Shown: one piece after another, positions 1 to 8,874 of the stretch
Layout of the letters: each line of letters begins with the position of its first letter
Position numbering within the stretch: the first letter of the stretch is position 1
Made by a program: the position numbers and the translations under genes
Notes under the pieces: model-generated
Seen by the model: the letters and a program-made list of their open reading frames with translations, nothing else
Databases searched by the model: none
Told to the model about the DNA's origin: nothing
From: Streptomyces pseudovenezuelae
GTDB taxonomy: Bacteria > Actinomycetota > Actinomycetes > Streptomycetales > Streptomycetaceae
Direction of reading: 5' to 3'
DNA length: 64,000 bases
Assembly (NCBI RefSeq): GCF_001513955.1
Contig: NZ_KQ948150.1
Location: forward strand, 62,001 to 126,000

Positions 1-1
1 C

Positions 2-2356
2 GCGAGCGTCCAGGACCTCACCGCGACCGTCACCGACGGCGCGCTGACCTGGACGGCACCCGAGGGCGGCGACTGGGTGCTCATCTCCTCCTGGCTGCGC
101 GGCTCCGGCCAGCAGCCCGAGTCCGGCCCCCATTCCGCCCCGGCCGCCTACGCCGTCGACCACTTCAGCCCCGCCGGCACCACCGCGGTCACCTCCCACT
201 GGCGGGACCACATCCTCACCCCGTCCCTGCGGCGCCTGCTGCGGGCCGCGGGCGGCTCCTTCTTCGAGGACTCCGTGGAACTGGAGACGGACGGCCTGAC
301 CTGGACGTCCCTGCTGCCCGAGGCCTTCGAGAAGCACACCGGGCGGCCCCTGCTGCCGTATCTGCCCGCGCTCCTCCTGGACAAGGGCAACCAGGTCTTC
401 GCCTACGAGGCCCAGGTGACCCGCCAGATCCGGCACGACTTCTGGGAGACCGTCTCCGGCCTCTTCAACCGCAACCACCTGACGGCCCTGCGGGACTGGG
501 CACACACCCTCGGCATGACCCTGCGCTCGCAGCCCTACGGCCTCCAGACCGACGCCATAGCCTCGGCCGCGCTCCTCGACATCCCCGAGGGCGAGTCCCT
601 CGGCTTCAAGAACCTGGACGACTACCGCTGCCTGGCCGGCGGCCGGGACATGGCAGGACGGACCGTCCTGTCCTGCGAGGCGGGCGCCTACAACGGCTCC
701 GCGTACAGCACGACCTGGGACCGCTTCCTGCGGACCATGGGCGGCGCCTACGCGGCCGGCGTCAACCAGACCGTCGTGCACGGCTTCTCCTACGCCACCG
801 CCCCCGGGGTGAACTGGCCGGGATTCGCGGCCTTCAGCCCCTACAACGGCACCGCCGGCTACGGCGAGTCGTGGGGCCCGCGCCAGCCCACCTGGCGACA
901 CGTCGAGGACATCGCCGGCTACCTCGGCCGGGTCCACCAGGTACTCCAGAGCGGTATGGCCAGGGCGGACGTCGCCGTGTTCCGGCAGACCGGCTACACC
1001 GCCACCGGTATCGGCGCCTCCTGGTTCACGGCGACCGGTGTCCCGCTCGGCTGGAGCCACCAGTTCCTCAGCGGCCCCCTCCTCGACCTGCCCTCGGCCA
1101 CCGTCTCCCGCGGCCGGCTCGCCCCCGAAGGCCCCGCCTACAAGGCCCTGTTCGTCGAGGGCGACTTCTTCTACGGCTCCACCCCCACGCTCGCCGTCGA
1201 GGACGCCCGCAAGATCCTCGCCCTGGCCGAGGCGGGACTCCCCGTGGTCGTGTTCGGCGCCTTCGACCAGGCCCTGCCCCCCGGCGTCCCGGACCAGGGC
1301 GAGACCGACCGGCTGCGCGACCTCCTCGCCCGGCTGCTCGCACTGCCCCACGTCGTCCGGGTCACCGACAAGGCCGCCGTCGGCGACGCCCTCGCCGGGC
1401 TGGGCGTGCGCGCCGACGTACGGCACGCGACCGCCTCCACGCTCCTCAACGCCCACCGGGTCACCGCCGACGCGGACTTCTACTACCTGTGCAACGGCAA
1501 GCACGCCGAGACGGTCAAGCCGCCCGTCGCCGCGATCGACCACGACGTCACGCTGCGCCGCACACACGGCGCCAGGACGGTGCCGTATCTGCTCGACCCC
1601 TGGACCGGCGAGGCGACCCGGCTCGCGCGCTACACCGAGGACGGGGACGACATCACCCTGCGGGTCGCGCTCCAGCCCGGACAGACGATGATCGTCGCCC
1701 TCGGACGGCCCGGTCTGTTCGGCGACCGCCACGGCCACAGCCCGCACGCCGAGACCACCGACGCCGACTCGGTGCTGTTCACCGAGCGCGGCCTGACCGT
1801 GCGCGCCCGCACCGCCGGTACCTGGACCACCCGTCTGTCCCAGGGCCGCACCGTCACCACCAGGACCCCCGCCGTACCCGCGCCGATCACCCCGGTCCGC
1901 TGGGAACTGGACGTCGAGGACTGGTACCCGGGCCCGGACGCCACCCGCACCGAACGCGTCCGGCGCGGTCTCACGCTCGACACGCTCAGACCCTGGTCGC
2001 AGATCCCCGAACTGGCCGACTCCGCGGGCATCGGCCGGTACCGCACCACGGTGACCCTTCCGGCCGACTGGACGCCCGCCCACGGCGCCGAGCTGGAGCT
2101 GGGGCAGGTCAGCGACACGTTCCGGATCAGCGTCAACGGCCGACGGCTGCCCGCGGCCGACCGGCTCCACCCCGTCGTCGACCTCGGCCCCTGCCTGCGG
2201 CGAGGCGACAACACCATCGAGATCGAGGTGGCGACCCCGCTCGTCAACCGGCTCAGGGTCGCGCAGCCCACCGTGTTCGGCGCGGTCGCCCGCCAGGACC
2301 ACGGTCTGGTGGGTCCGGTGCGGCTGGTGCCGTACGTGGAGGCGGCCGTGCGCTGA
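2..2356 (+). CDS. GH106-type glycosyl hydrolase (probable alpha-L-rhamnosidase), 5' end missing
   Basis: The reading frame is open to the left edge, so the true start lies outside the window; about 784 residues are visible. The protein resembles large bacterial glycosidases of the GH106 alpha-L-rhamnosidase type, which release terminal rhamnose from plant polysaccharides. Visible features are aromatic-rich stretches such as GDWVLISSWLRGSG, a central TIM-barrel-like region containing SCEAGAYNG and VVHGFSYATAPGVNWPGF, and a C-terminal beta-sandwich (FRISVNGRRLPAADRL and following) typical of sugar-binding modules. The stop is followed after about 70 bases by a convergent methyltransferase gene. 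No regulator or transporter is visible for it here. The general glycosidase call is solid; the exact substrate is inferred. Confidence 0.75.
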   Translation, partial: ASVQDLTATVTDGALTWTAPEGGDWVLISSWLRGSGQQPESGPHSAPAAYAVDHFSPAGTTAVTSHWRDHILTPSLRRLLRAAGGSFFEDSVELETDGLTWTSLLPEAFEKHTGRPLLPYLPALLLDKGNQVFAYEAQVTRQIRHDFWETVSGLFNRNHLTALRDWAHTLGMTLRSQPYGLQTDAIASAALLDIPEGESLGFKNLDDYRCLAGGRDMAGRTVLSCEAGAYNGSAYSTTWDRFLRTMGGAYAAGVNQTVVHGFSYATAPGVNWPGFAAFSPYNGTAGYGESWGPRQPTWRHVEDIAGYLGRVHQVLQSGMARADVAVFRQTGYTATGIGASWFTATGVPLGWSHQFLSGPLLDLPSATVSRGRLAPEGPAYKALFVEGDFFYGSTPTLAVEDARKILALAEAGLPVVVFGAFDQALPPGVPDQGETDRLRDLLARLLALPHVVRVTDKAAVGDALAGLGVRADVRHATASTLLNAHRVTADADFYYLCNGKHAETVKPPVAAIDHDVTLRRTHGARTVPYLLDPWTGEATRLARYTEDGDDITLRVALQPGQTMIVALGRPGLFGDRHGHSPHAETTDADSVLFTERGLTVRARTAGTWTTRLSQGRTVTTRTPAVPAPITPVRWELDVEDWYPGPDATRTERVRRGLTLDTLRPWSQIPELADSAGIGRYRTTVTLPADWTPAHGAELELGQVSDTFRISVNGRRLPAADRLHPVVDLGPCLRRGDNTIEIEVATPLVNRLRVAQPTVFGAVARQDHGLVGPVRLVPYVEAAVR

Positions 2357-2425
2357 CCGGCCGACGAGGGGCGTCGCCGTCGACCCGTCCCGTACCGGCT
2401 GTCGTGGAGGCCGGGGCGGGACGAG

Positions 2426-3067
2426 TCAGGCGTGAGCCGGGGGACGAGCGCAGTACAGGAACAGATGCGGTTCGGCGGCGCCTTCGGGATGGTCCGGGAC
2501 GAACTCCACGGCCCGCTCCGACTCCACGGTCAGACCCGCGTCGCGCACCACGGCCGTCACGTCCTCGGCGGCGAAACTGGTCGCCCGGACGGGCTGGCCC
2601 ATGAACTCGATGGCCAGATCCTCCACATCGGCCGGCACGGTGGCGAGGACCAGGGAGCCACCCGGCCGCAGGGCCCGCGCCAGCCGCCCCAGCACCCGCG
2701 ACTGCTCGGCGCGGGTCATCTGGAGCAGCGAGAAGTACACGCAGACCGCGTCGAACGCGTCCTCCTCCAGCGGCAGTTCGCGGATGTCGGCGTGCCGGAA
2801 CTCGGCCTGCGGCACCTGGCGCGCGGCCAGGTCGACCATGACGGGGGAGACGTCCACCCCCAGCACCTCGTGGCCGGCGGCCACCAGCGTCGACGCGGTG
2901 GGGCGGCCGGTGCCGCTGCCCACGTCCAGGACCCGGCTCCCGGGAGCCAGCCGCCCGGTCAGCCACTCCAGCGACGCCAGATGGGCTTCGGAACGGGCGA
3001 ACGCCTTCTCGTACTCCAGACCCAGCGCATCGAAGACCGCTGCTGCCCGCTGCCCTCCGTCGGCCAC
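2426..3067 (-). CDS. class I SAM-dependent methyltransferase
   Basis: A 213-residue methyltransferase. The SAM-binding motif I is VLDVGSGTGRPTAS, followed by the acidic strand-2 end GVDVSPVMVDLA, an ADIRELPL acidic loop, and ALRPGGSLVLATVP, all typical of the Methyltransf_11/25 type. The GTG start at 3067 was chosen over longer upstream frames because a GA-rich ribosome binding site (GAGGGGGGAG) lies just before it and homology to the fold begins there. It transfers methyl groups from SAM to an unknown small molecule. The next gene starts 100 bases away and diverges, so the short intergenic region must hold both promoters. Substrate unknown. Confidence 0.8.
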   Translation of the reverse strand: MADGGQRAAAVFDALGLEYEKAFARSEAHLASLEWLTGRLAPGSRVLDVGSGTGRPTASTLVAAGHEVLGVDVSPVMVDLAARQVPQAEFRHADIRELPLEEDAFDAVCVYFSLLQMTRAEQSRVLGRLARALRPGGSLVLATVPADVEDLAIEFMGQPVRATSFAAEDVTAVVRDAGLTVESERAVEFVPDHPEGAAEPHLFLYCARPPAHA

Positions 3068-3166
3068 GGCTTCGCTCCCCCCTCGCGATGTCCCGGCATC
3101 GTAGCCCGGCGGCACCCACCCCGGTCCGGCTTGCGGACGAAAGCCGAGGCAGGGCAGGGTTCGACG

Positions 3167-3619
3167 GTGGCCACCTTGCTGATCGTGCATCACACGCCCT
3201 CGCCCAACTGCCAGGCGATGTTCGAAGCCGTGCTCTCCGGGGCCACGGCGCCGGAGATCGAGGACGTCCGGGTCGTACGGCGCGCGGCCCTGTCCGCCAC
3301 CGCCTCGGACGTGCTGGAGGCGGACGCCTACCTGCTGGGCACCCCGGCCAACCTCGGCTACATGTCCGGTGCCCTCAAGCACTTCTTCGACCAGATCTAC
3401 TACCCCTGTCTCGACGAGACGCGCGGCCGTCCCTTCGGCTGCTACGTGCACGGCGGCAACGACGTCACCGGCGCCCTGCGCGGCATCGAGTCGATCACGA
3501 CGGGTCTCGGCTGGCGGCGTACGGCCGATCCGGTGACCGTGACCGGCGAACCGGCCAAGGCCGACATCGAGGCGTGCTGGGAGCTGGGGGCGACGGTCGC
3601 GGCCGGGCTGATGTCCTAG
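3167..3619 (+). CDS. flavodoxin / NAD(P)H-dependent FMN reductase family protein
   Basis: A 150-residue cytoplasmic protein of the flavodoxin-like fold. The N-terminal strand LLIVHHTPSPNCQAM ends in the FMN phosphate-binding loop; GTPANLGYMSGALKHFFDQ is the characteristic flavin-contacting segment of NAD(P)H-dependent oxidoreductases, and the C-terminal half carries HGGNDVTGALRGIE. It should bind FMN and act as a quinone or flavin reductase. The GTG at 3167 starts the first beta strand directly. Its end overlaps the end of the convergent response regulator gene by four bases, so no intergenic terminator separates them. Confidence 0.8.
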   Translation: MATLLIVHHTPSPNCQAMFEAVLSGATAPEIEDVRVVRRAALSATASDVLEADAYLLGTPANLGYMSGALKHFFDQIYYPCLDETRGRPFGCYVHGGNDVTGALRGIESITTGLGWRRTADPVTVTGEPAKADIEACWELGATVAAGLMS

Positions 3620-4332
3620 AGAGCCGTCTCCGTGGCACCGCCCGGCGTGATGAGCCCGCTCTCGTAGGCCAGGACGACGGCCTGGACACGGTCGCGCAGC
3701 TCCAGCTTGGACAGGATCCGGCCGATGTGGGTCTTCACCGTCGTCGGACTGAGGAACAGCCGCTCCGCGAGCTCGGCGTTGCTCAGCCCGGTCGCCAGCA
3801 GCCGCAGCACCTCCAGCTCGCGGGGGGTCAGCCCGGACAGGTCCCGGTGCCGGTCGGCCGAGGGCACCGCTTCCTCCCGCTGGGCGAAGCGCTCGATCAG
3901 ACGGCGGGTGATCGCGGGCGCCAGCAGGGCGTCCCCGGAGCGCACCAGCCGTACGGCGGCCACCAGGTGCTCGGGCGTGACGTCCTTGAGGAGGAAACCG
4001 CTGGCCCCGGCGGTGAGCGCGGCGTAGACGTAGTGGTCGAGGTCGTACGTGGTCAGGATGATCACGCGGATCTCGCCCGCGGTGTCCTCGGCGAGGATCC
4101 GCCGGGTGGCCTCGATGCCGTCCATGCCCGGCATCCGGATGTCCATGAGGACGACGTCGGGGCGGGTGCGCCGGACCGCGGCGACCGCCTCCGCCCCGTC
4201 CGCCGCCTCCGCGGTCACCTCGATGCCGTCCGCGCTCAGGATCATCCCGAACCCGGTCCGCACGAGGGCCTGGTCGTCGGCGATGACGGCCCGCAGTCCG
4301 TCGCCGTTCGTGCCGCTCACGCCGTCCGCCAC
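3616..4332 (-). CDS. NarL/LuxR-family two-component response regulator
   Basis: About 238 residues: an N-terminal receiver (AVIADDQALVRTGF with the acidic pair, VVLMDIRMPGMDG with the phospho-acceptor Asp, a Thr in ILTTYD, and Lys in LLKDV) and a C-terminal LuxR-type HTH (LTPRELEVLRLLATGLSNAE, then FLSPTTVKTHIGRIL). It overlaps the end of the upstream histidine kinase gene. The GTG at 4332 has a GGAG ribosome site five bases ahead; a second in-frame GTG at 4320 makes a GTGA overlap with the kinase stop and would give 234 residues. Translationally coupled with its kinase, it most likely controls the divergent ABC exporter. Confidence 0.88.
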   Translation of the reverse strand: MADGVSGTNGDGLRAVIADDQALVRTGFGMILSADGIEVTAEAADGAEAVAAVRRTRPDVVLMDIRMPGMDGIEATRRILAEDTAGEIRVIILTTYDLDHYVYAALTAGASGFLLKDVTPEHLVAAVRLVRSGDALLAPAITRRLIERFAQREEAVPSADRHRDLSGLTPRELEVLRLLATGLSNAELAERLFLSPTTVKTHIGRILSKLELRDRVQAVVLAYESGLITPGGATETAL

Positions 4333-5615
4333 GGCATCTCCGCCCTGATACGGAAGCCGCCGGTCAGGGTCGGGCCGGCCGTCAGCCGGCCGCCGTAGAC
4401 CGCGAGGCGTTCGCGCAGGCCGATCAGCCCGCGGCCGTTCCCGTCCGGGGGCGCCCCGTCGCGGACCGCGCCGGTGTCCATGACCTCGATCTCCAGCCGG
4501 TCACCGGACCAGCCGACGGTGACGACGGCCTCGGCGCCCGGCGCGTGCTTGAGGGTGTTGGTCAGCGCCTCCTGGACGACCCGGTACGCCGTCAGGTCCA
4601 CACCGGGCGGCAGCGGGTCCGGGGGCAGGGAGACCGCGACGCCGACCGGCGTCCCGGCGGCCCGCACCCGGTCGATCAGCGCGGTCAACTGCCCGAGGCC
4701 CGGCTGCGGTTCGAGACCGTCGGTGGGGGAGTCCGGACGGCCGGTGTCCGACGCGGCCAACAGGCCCATCACGTGCCGCAGTTCGGCCATCGCTGCCCGG
4801 CCCCCGGCCTCGACCGCGAGCAGCGCCTCCTTGGACCGCTCGGGGGCCGCGTCCATGACCTTGCGCGCGGCGCCCGCCTGGATGACCATCACGCTCACAT
4901 TGTGGGTCACGACGTCGTGCAACTCGGCGGCGATCCGCGCCCGTTCCTCCGCCACGGCCCTGCGCGTGGCCTCCTGGTGCGTCTGTTCCAGTGCCGCGAA
5001 CCGGTCCCGGCTCGCCGCGAGGCGCCGCCGCCCGAACCGGACCACGCTGGCCAGCACCCCCGCCACCAGCAGCACCACCCCGGGGCTCGACCACCCGGGC
5101 AGCACGGGCTGCGTCGACCGGAAGGCGACCCCGGCAAGAACGGCGGCGACGGCCAACCCGGCCATCGCGCCTGCCCGGTGCCGGCTGTGCATCACCGCGC
5201 TGTATGTGCCGATGACGCAGGTCAGGACGTTGATCCAGGAGGCGTCGTCGCCGATGGCCAGCCCCGCGCAGAGCACCACCGCGAACACGGTCAGCGGAAA
5301 TCGCCGGCGCGCCGCCAGCGGCAGCGCCGACAGGACGACCAGGACCCAGGGCGGCGAGGAGACCGGTTCCTCGATCCGCGCGCCCGGGAGCACCGGAGGC
5401 CGGGGCGGCAGCGGCACGCCGTACTCGACCTTCGACACCCGTACCGGCCCGTCGCCGGGATAGCGCGACGCCACCACCAGCGCGACCACTGTCAGCAGCA
5501 CGGCCAGCAGTACGTCGAACCACACCGACCGCCGTGACAGCGCGGCGCCCTTCGCCTCCGGCCGCAGCGCGAAGCGCACCTGCCGACGCCAGCCCCGCAG
5601 GTACTCCGTCTCCAT
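4317..5615 (-). CDS. DesK/NarX-type sensor histidine kinase
   Basis: A 432-residue membrane kinase. The N-terminal part has several hydrophobic segments (for example VWFDVLLAVLLTVVALVVA and PWVLVVLSALPLAARR). A HisKA_3 dimerisation helix follows, with the phospho-acceptor His in AEERARIAAELHDVVTHNVS, and an HATPase domain ends the protein (QEALTNTLKHAPGAEA, GNGRGLIGLRERLAVYGG). The ATG at 5615 was chosen because upstream codons lack protein character. It is expected to phosphorylate the overlapping response regulator. The 218 bases upstream separate it from the divergent ABC transporter operon, an arrangement common for envelope-stress or antimicrobial-peptide responses. Signal unknown. Confidence 0.87.
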   Translation of the reverse strand: METEYLRGWRRQVRFALRPEAKGAALSRRSVWFDVLLAVLLTVVALVVASRYPGDGPVRVSKVEYGVPLPPRPPVLPGARIEEPVSSPPWVLVVLSALPLAARRRFPLTVFAVVLCAGLAIGDDASWINVLTCVIGTYSAVMHSRHRAGAMAGLAVAAVLAGVAFRSTQPVLPGWSSPGVVLLVAGVLASVVRFGRRRLAASRDRFAALEQTHQEATRRAVAEERARIAAELHDVVTHNVSVMVIQAGAARKVMDAAPERSKEALLAVEAGGRAAMAELRHVMGLLAASDTGRPDSPTDGLEPQPGLGQLTALIDRVRAAGTPVGVAVSLPPDPLPPGVDLTAYRVVQEALTNTLKHAPGAEAVVTVGWSGDRLEIEVMDTGAVRDGAPPDGNGRGLIGLRERLAVYGGRLTAGPTLTGGFRIRAEMPWRTA

Positions 5616-5833
5616 GCGCTCATTGTCGTGGCCCCCGGGCCGGTGGCGCGTCCGCCCGTACGACCGACCTCCCGTCCGGCGGGCGTACTTCGCAGGGATG
5701 ACCCCGCCCGCGAGTCCTCCGCACGGAGGGCCGTATCTCGGTGTCCCGGCCGACGCGCCCGCGACCCGTCCTTCCCTACCTTCACCAGGCCGGCAACGAC
5801 ACGACCCGACGACCGACAGGACGGGCACCTCCC

Positions 5834-6526
5834 ATGACAGCAGTGATCGAACTCAAGGGCGTGGGCAAGCGCTACGACACCGCCGGCGCACCCGCGCTCG
5901 GCCCGCTCGACCTCTCCGTCGCCCAGGGCGAGGCCCTCGCCGTGACCGGCCCTTCCGGCAGCGGCAAGTCCACCCTGCTGAACCTGGTCGCGGGCCTCGA
6001 CAAGCCGAGCGAGGGCACCGTGACCGTCGCCGGGGAGCAGGTCGACCGGCTCGGCGAGCACGCCCTGGCCCGCTTCCGCCGCGAACGGATCGGCATGGTC
6101 TTCCAGTTCTTCAACCTCCTCGACGACCTCACCGTCCTGGACAACATCCAGCTTCCCGCCCAGCTCACCGGAGCCTCACGGCGCAGGACACAGGCCCGGG
6201 CCCACGAGCTCATGACGGTGCTGGGCATCGAGAAGCACGCCCGCGCCTACCCCGGCCGGCTCTCCGGCGGCGAACGCCAACGCGTCGCCGTGGCACGGGC
6301 GTTGGTGAACCGGCCCGCGCTGCTGCTCGCCGACGAACCGACCGGGGCCCTCGACAGCGTCTCGGGCCAGGACGTCCGGGAACTCCTGGTCGACCTGCAC
6401 CGCGGCGGACAGACCATCGTGCTCGTCACCCACGACCCGGCCCTTGCGGAGGCCTGCGCGAGCCGCACCATCCACCTCGTCGACGGCCATGTCGCCCTCG
6501 ACTCCCGCTCGGAGGCCGTGCGATGA
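5834..6526 (+). CDS. ABC transporter ATP-binding protein (MacB/LolD type)
   Basis: A 230-residue ATPase with Walker A GPSGSGKSTLLN, Q-loop VFQFFNLLDDLTV, signature LSGGERQRVAVARAL, Walker B ALLLADEPTGALD and the switch His in VLVTHDP. The LLDDLTV and EPTGALDS wording is typical of the MacB/LolD/FtsE group that energises FtsX-fold permeases. Its stop overlaps the permease start as ATGA, so the two are translationally coupled. The complex probably works as a mechanotransmitting exporter or detoxifier at the membrane rather than an importer. The divergent two-component system next door is the likely regulator. Confidence 0.92.
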   Translation: MTAVIELKGVGKRYDTAGAPALGPLDLSVAQGEALAVTGPSGSGKSTLLNLVAGLDKPSEGTVTVAGEQVDRLGEHALARFRRERIGMVFQFFNLLDDLTVLDNIQLPAQLTGASRRRTQARAHELMTVLGIEKHARAYPGRLSGGERQRVAVARALVNRPALLLADEPTGALDSVSGQDVRELLVDLHRGGQTIVLVTHDPALAEACASRTIHLVDGHVALDSRSEAVR

Positions 6527-8871
6527 CCGGCGCGCTCGTCCGCGTCGTCCGCTCCGGGGTGGGCCGGCGCCGGGTGCAGACCGTCGTCATCGCCATCGCC
6601 ACGATGATGGCGGTGGCGGCCGCCGTGGTCGCCGGTTCCCTCATGGTCGTCTCGCACGCGCCCTTCGACCACGCCTTCGCCGAGCAGAACGGTCCCCACG
6701 TCACCGCCGAGTTCGACCCCGCCAAGGTCGGTGCCGGACAGCTCGGCGCCACCGGCCGGCTGGACGGGGTCACGGCCAGCGCGGGACCGTATCCCCTCAC
6801 GATCCTCCGGGCGACCGACTCCTCCGGCCGGCAGCCTCCGGCCATGACGCTGGTCGGACGCACCGGCCCGCACGCGGACGTGGACGACCTGGACCTCACG
6901 TCCGGCCGATGGGCGAGGAAATCCGGCGAGATCGTGCTGAGCTCCTCCTACGAGGGGCCCGCCTTCACGGTGGGCGACACCCTGACGGCCTCCGACACCA
7001 CGCTCACGGTCGTCGGCTTCGCCACCTCGGCCGCCAGGACCGCCGACGGATGGGCAACTCCCGCGCAGGTGAGGGCGCTTGCCTCCGAGGAACACCCCGT
7101 GACCAGCCAGATGCTCTACCGCTTCGACGCGGCGGGCTCGAAGAGCGGGATCGCCGCGGCCCGCAAGAAGCTCCTCGCCGCCGTCCCGTCCGGGGCGCTC
7201 CTCGGCACCCGGTCCTACCTCGACACCAAGCGCGCCGCGGACACGGGGGCGGCCCCGACGATCCCGTTCCTCGTCGCCTTCGGGGTCCTCGGAATCGTCA
7301 TGTCGGTGATCATCGTCGGCAGTGTCATCAGCGGCGCGGTCGGCACCAGCCTGCGCAGGATCGGCATCCTCAAGGCCATCGGCTTCACCCCGCGCGAGGT
7401 CGTCCGCGCCTACGTGGCCCAGGCGCTCGTCCCGGCAGGCGTGGGTATCGCGCTCGGGGTCGTCCTGGGCAACCTGCTGGCCGTACCGCTCCTCGACGAC
7501 ACCGAGCAGGCGTACGGCACCGCGACCCTGTCCGTCGCCTGGTGGGTGGACGTCGTGGTCCCCGCCGGCGCGCTGCTGGTCGTCGGGATCGCGGCCCTCG
7601 TCCCCGCGGCGCGGGCCGGGCGGCTGCGCACGGTCGAGGCCATCGCCGTCGGCAGGGCCCCGCGCACCGGACGCGGTCAGTGGGCGCACCGCGCGGCGGG
7701 TCGGCTGCCGCTGCCCCGGGCGGTGACGTACGGCCTCGCCAGCCCCTTCGCGCATCCGGTCCGCACCCTCGCGATGCTGCTCGCGGTGGCCTTCGGCACG
7801 ATCGCGGCGACCTTCGCCGTGGGGCTCACCTGCTCGCTGAACGAGGTCAACGCGATACAGGACCCCCAGGACCGCTCCGCGGTCACCGTCTTCACCGGCG
7901 GCCGGACCGTCGCGGGCGGCGAACACGTCCCGGCACCGGGCACCCCGGAACCCGAGCCGGCCGACCCGGCACAGGTGAGCGCCGCCATCAGGGCACAGGC
8001 GGGCACCGCCTCGTACTACGGCATGGGCCAGGAGGACGCCACCGTGGCAGGGGTCTCCGGGACCGTCCGGGCGACCCTCTACCAGGGCGACTCCACCCGG
8101 GGCGCGTACGCGATGATCTCCGGGCACTGGCTCACCGGCGCGGGCCAGGTCGTCGTGCCCGGCCAGTTCCTGGAGTCCACCGGCACCGAGATCGGCGACA
8201 CGGTACGCGTGACCGTCGGGAAGCGGACGGCCGTCGTGCGCATCGTCGGGGAGGCCTTCGGCACCTCGGACGACGAACTGGAGATCCAGGCGAACATCGC
8301 GGACTTCCCCGCGACCAGGCCGCGGGAGTTCCTCGTCGACGTGAAACCGGGCGTCTCCGCGCCGTACTACGCCAAGCGGCTCGCCGCGCGGGTCGAGCCC
8401 CTCGGCGCCGACGCCCGGGCCAACTCCCCTTCCGAGCAGGACAACTTCGTGTTCATCCTGAACACCATGGCTGCCCTTCTCACCCTGATGCTCGTGTGCG
8501 TCGCGGGTCTCGGTGTCCTCAACTCCGTCGTCCTGGACACCCGGGAGCGCGTCCACGACCTGGGTGTGTGCAAGGCGCTCGGCATGTCGCCCCGGCAGAC
8601 CGTGAGCCTCGTCCTCGCCTCGGTGGCCGGCATCGGCGTGCTCGGTGGTCTCGTCGGCGTGCCCGCCGGATACGCGCTGCACGGCTTCGTGCTCCCGGTG
8701 ATGGGACACGCGGCGGGCACCGATCTGCCCAGGTCCGTCCTCGACGTCTACGACGTCCCGCAACTGCTCCTGCTGGGCCTGGCGGGTCTCGTCATCGCCC
8801 TGCTGGGTGCGCTGCTCCCGGCGGGCTGGGCGGCCCGGGCCCGTACCGCGACGGCGCTGCGCACGGAGTAG
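6523..8871 (+). CDS. FtsX-fold ABC transporter permease
   Basis: A 782-residue permease with duplicated FtsX domains. A first membrane anchor near the N terminus is followed by an extracytoplasmic region, then a triple-helix block (IPFLVAFGVLGIVMSVIIVG, a second around ALVPAGVGIALGVVLG). The second half begins at TYGLASPFAHPVRTLAMLLA, carries another extracellular domain, and ends with a second helix block (NTMAALLTLMLVCVAGLGVL and VIALLGALLP). The layout matches MacB-like or BceB-like exporters with large external domains. It pairs with the ATPase just upstream and ends three bases before the convergent AlaRS-like gene. Substrate cannot be told from sequence. Confidence 0.9.
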   Translation: MTGALVRVVRSGVGRRRVQTVVIAIATMMAVAAAVVAGSLMVVSHAPFDHAFAEQNGPHVTAEFDPAKVGAGQLGATGRLDGVTASAGPYPLTILRATDSSGRQPPAMTLVGRTGPHADVDDLDLTSGRWARKSGEIVLSSSYEGPAFTVGDTLTASDTTLTVVGFATSAARTADGWATPAQVRALASEEHPVTSQMLYRFDAAGSKSGIAAARKKLLAAVPSGALLGTRSYLDTKRAADTGAAPTIPFLVAFGVLGIVMSVIIVGSVISGAVGTSLRRIGILKAIGFTPREVVRAYVAQALVPAGVGIALGVVLGNLLAVPLLDDTEQAYGTATLSVAWWVDVVVPAGALLVVGIAALVPAARAGRLRTVEAIAVGRAPRTGRGQWAHRAAGRLPLPRAVTYGLASPFAHPVRTLAMLLAVAFGTIAATFAVGLTCSLNEVNAIQDPQDRSAVTVFTGGRTVAGGEHVPAPGTPEPEPADPAQVSAAIRAQAGTASYYGMGQEDATVAGVSGTVRATLYQGDSTRGAYAMISGHWLTGAGQVVVPGQFLESTGTEIGDTVRVTVGKRTAVVRIVGEAFGTSDDELEIQANIADFPATRPREFLVDVKPGVSAPYYAKRLAARVEPLGADARANSPSEQDNFVFILNTMAALLTLMLVCVAGLGVLNSVVLDTRERVHDLGVCKALGMSPRQTVSLVLASVAGIGVLGGLVGVPAGYALHGFVLPVMGHAAGTDLPRSVLDVYDVPQLLLLGLAGLVIALLGALLPAGWAARARTATALRTE

Positions 8872-8874
8872 CCG

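Noticed and set aside
6247..8763. Minus-strand frame opposite the FtsX permease
   Set aside because: Rich in Gly/Asp/Arg/His without any domain; the plus strand encodes a convincing membrane permease.
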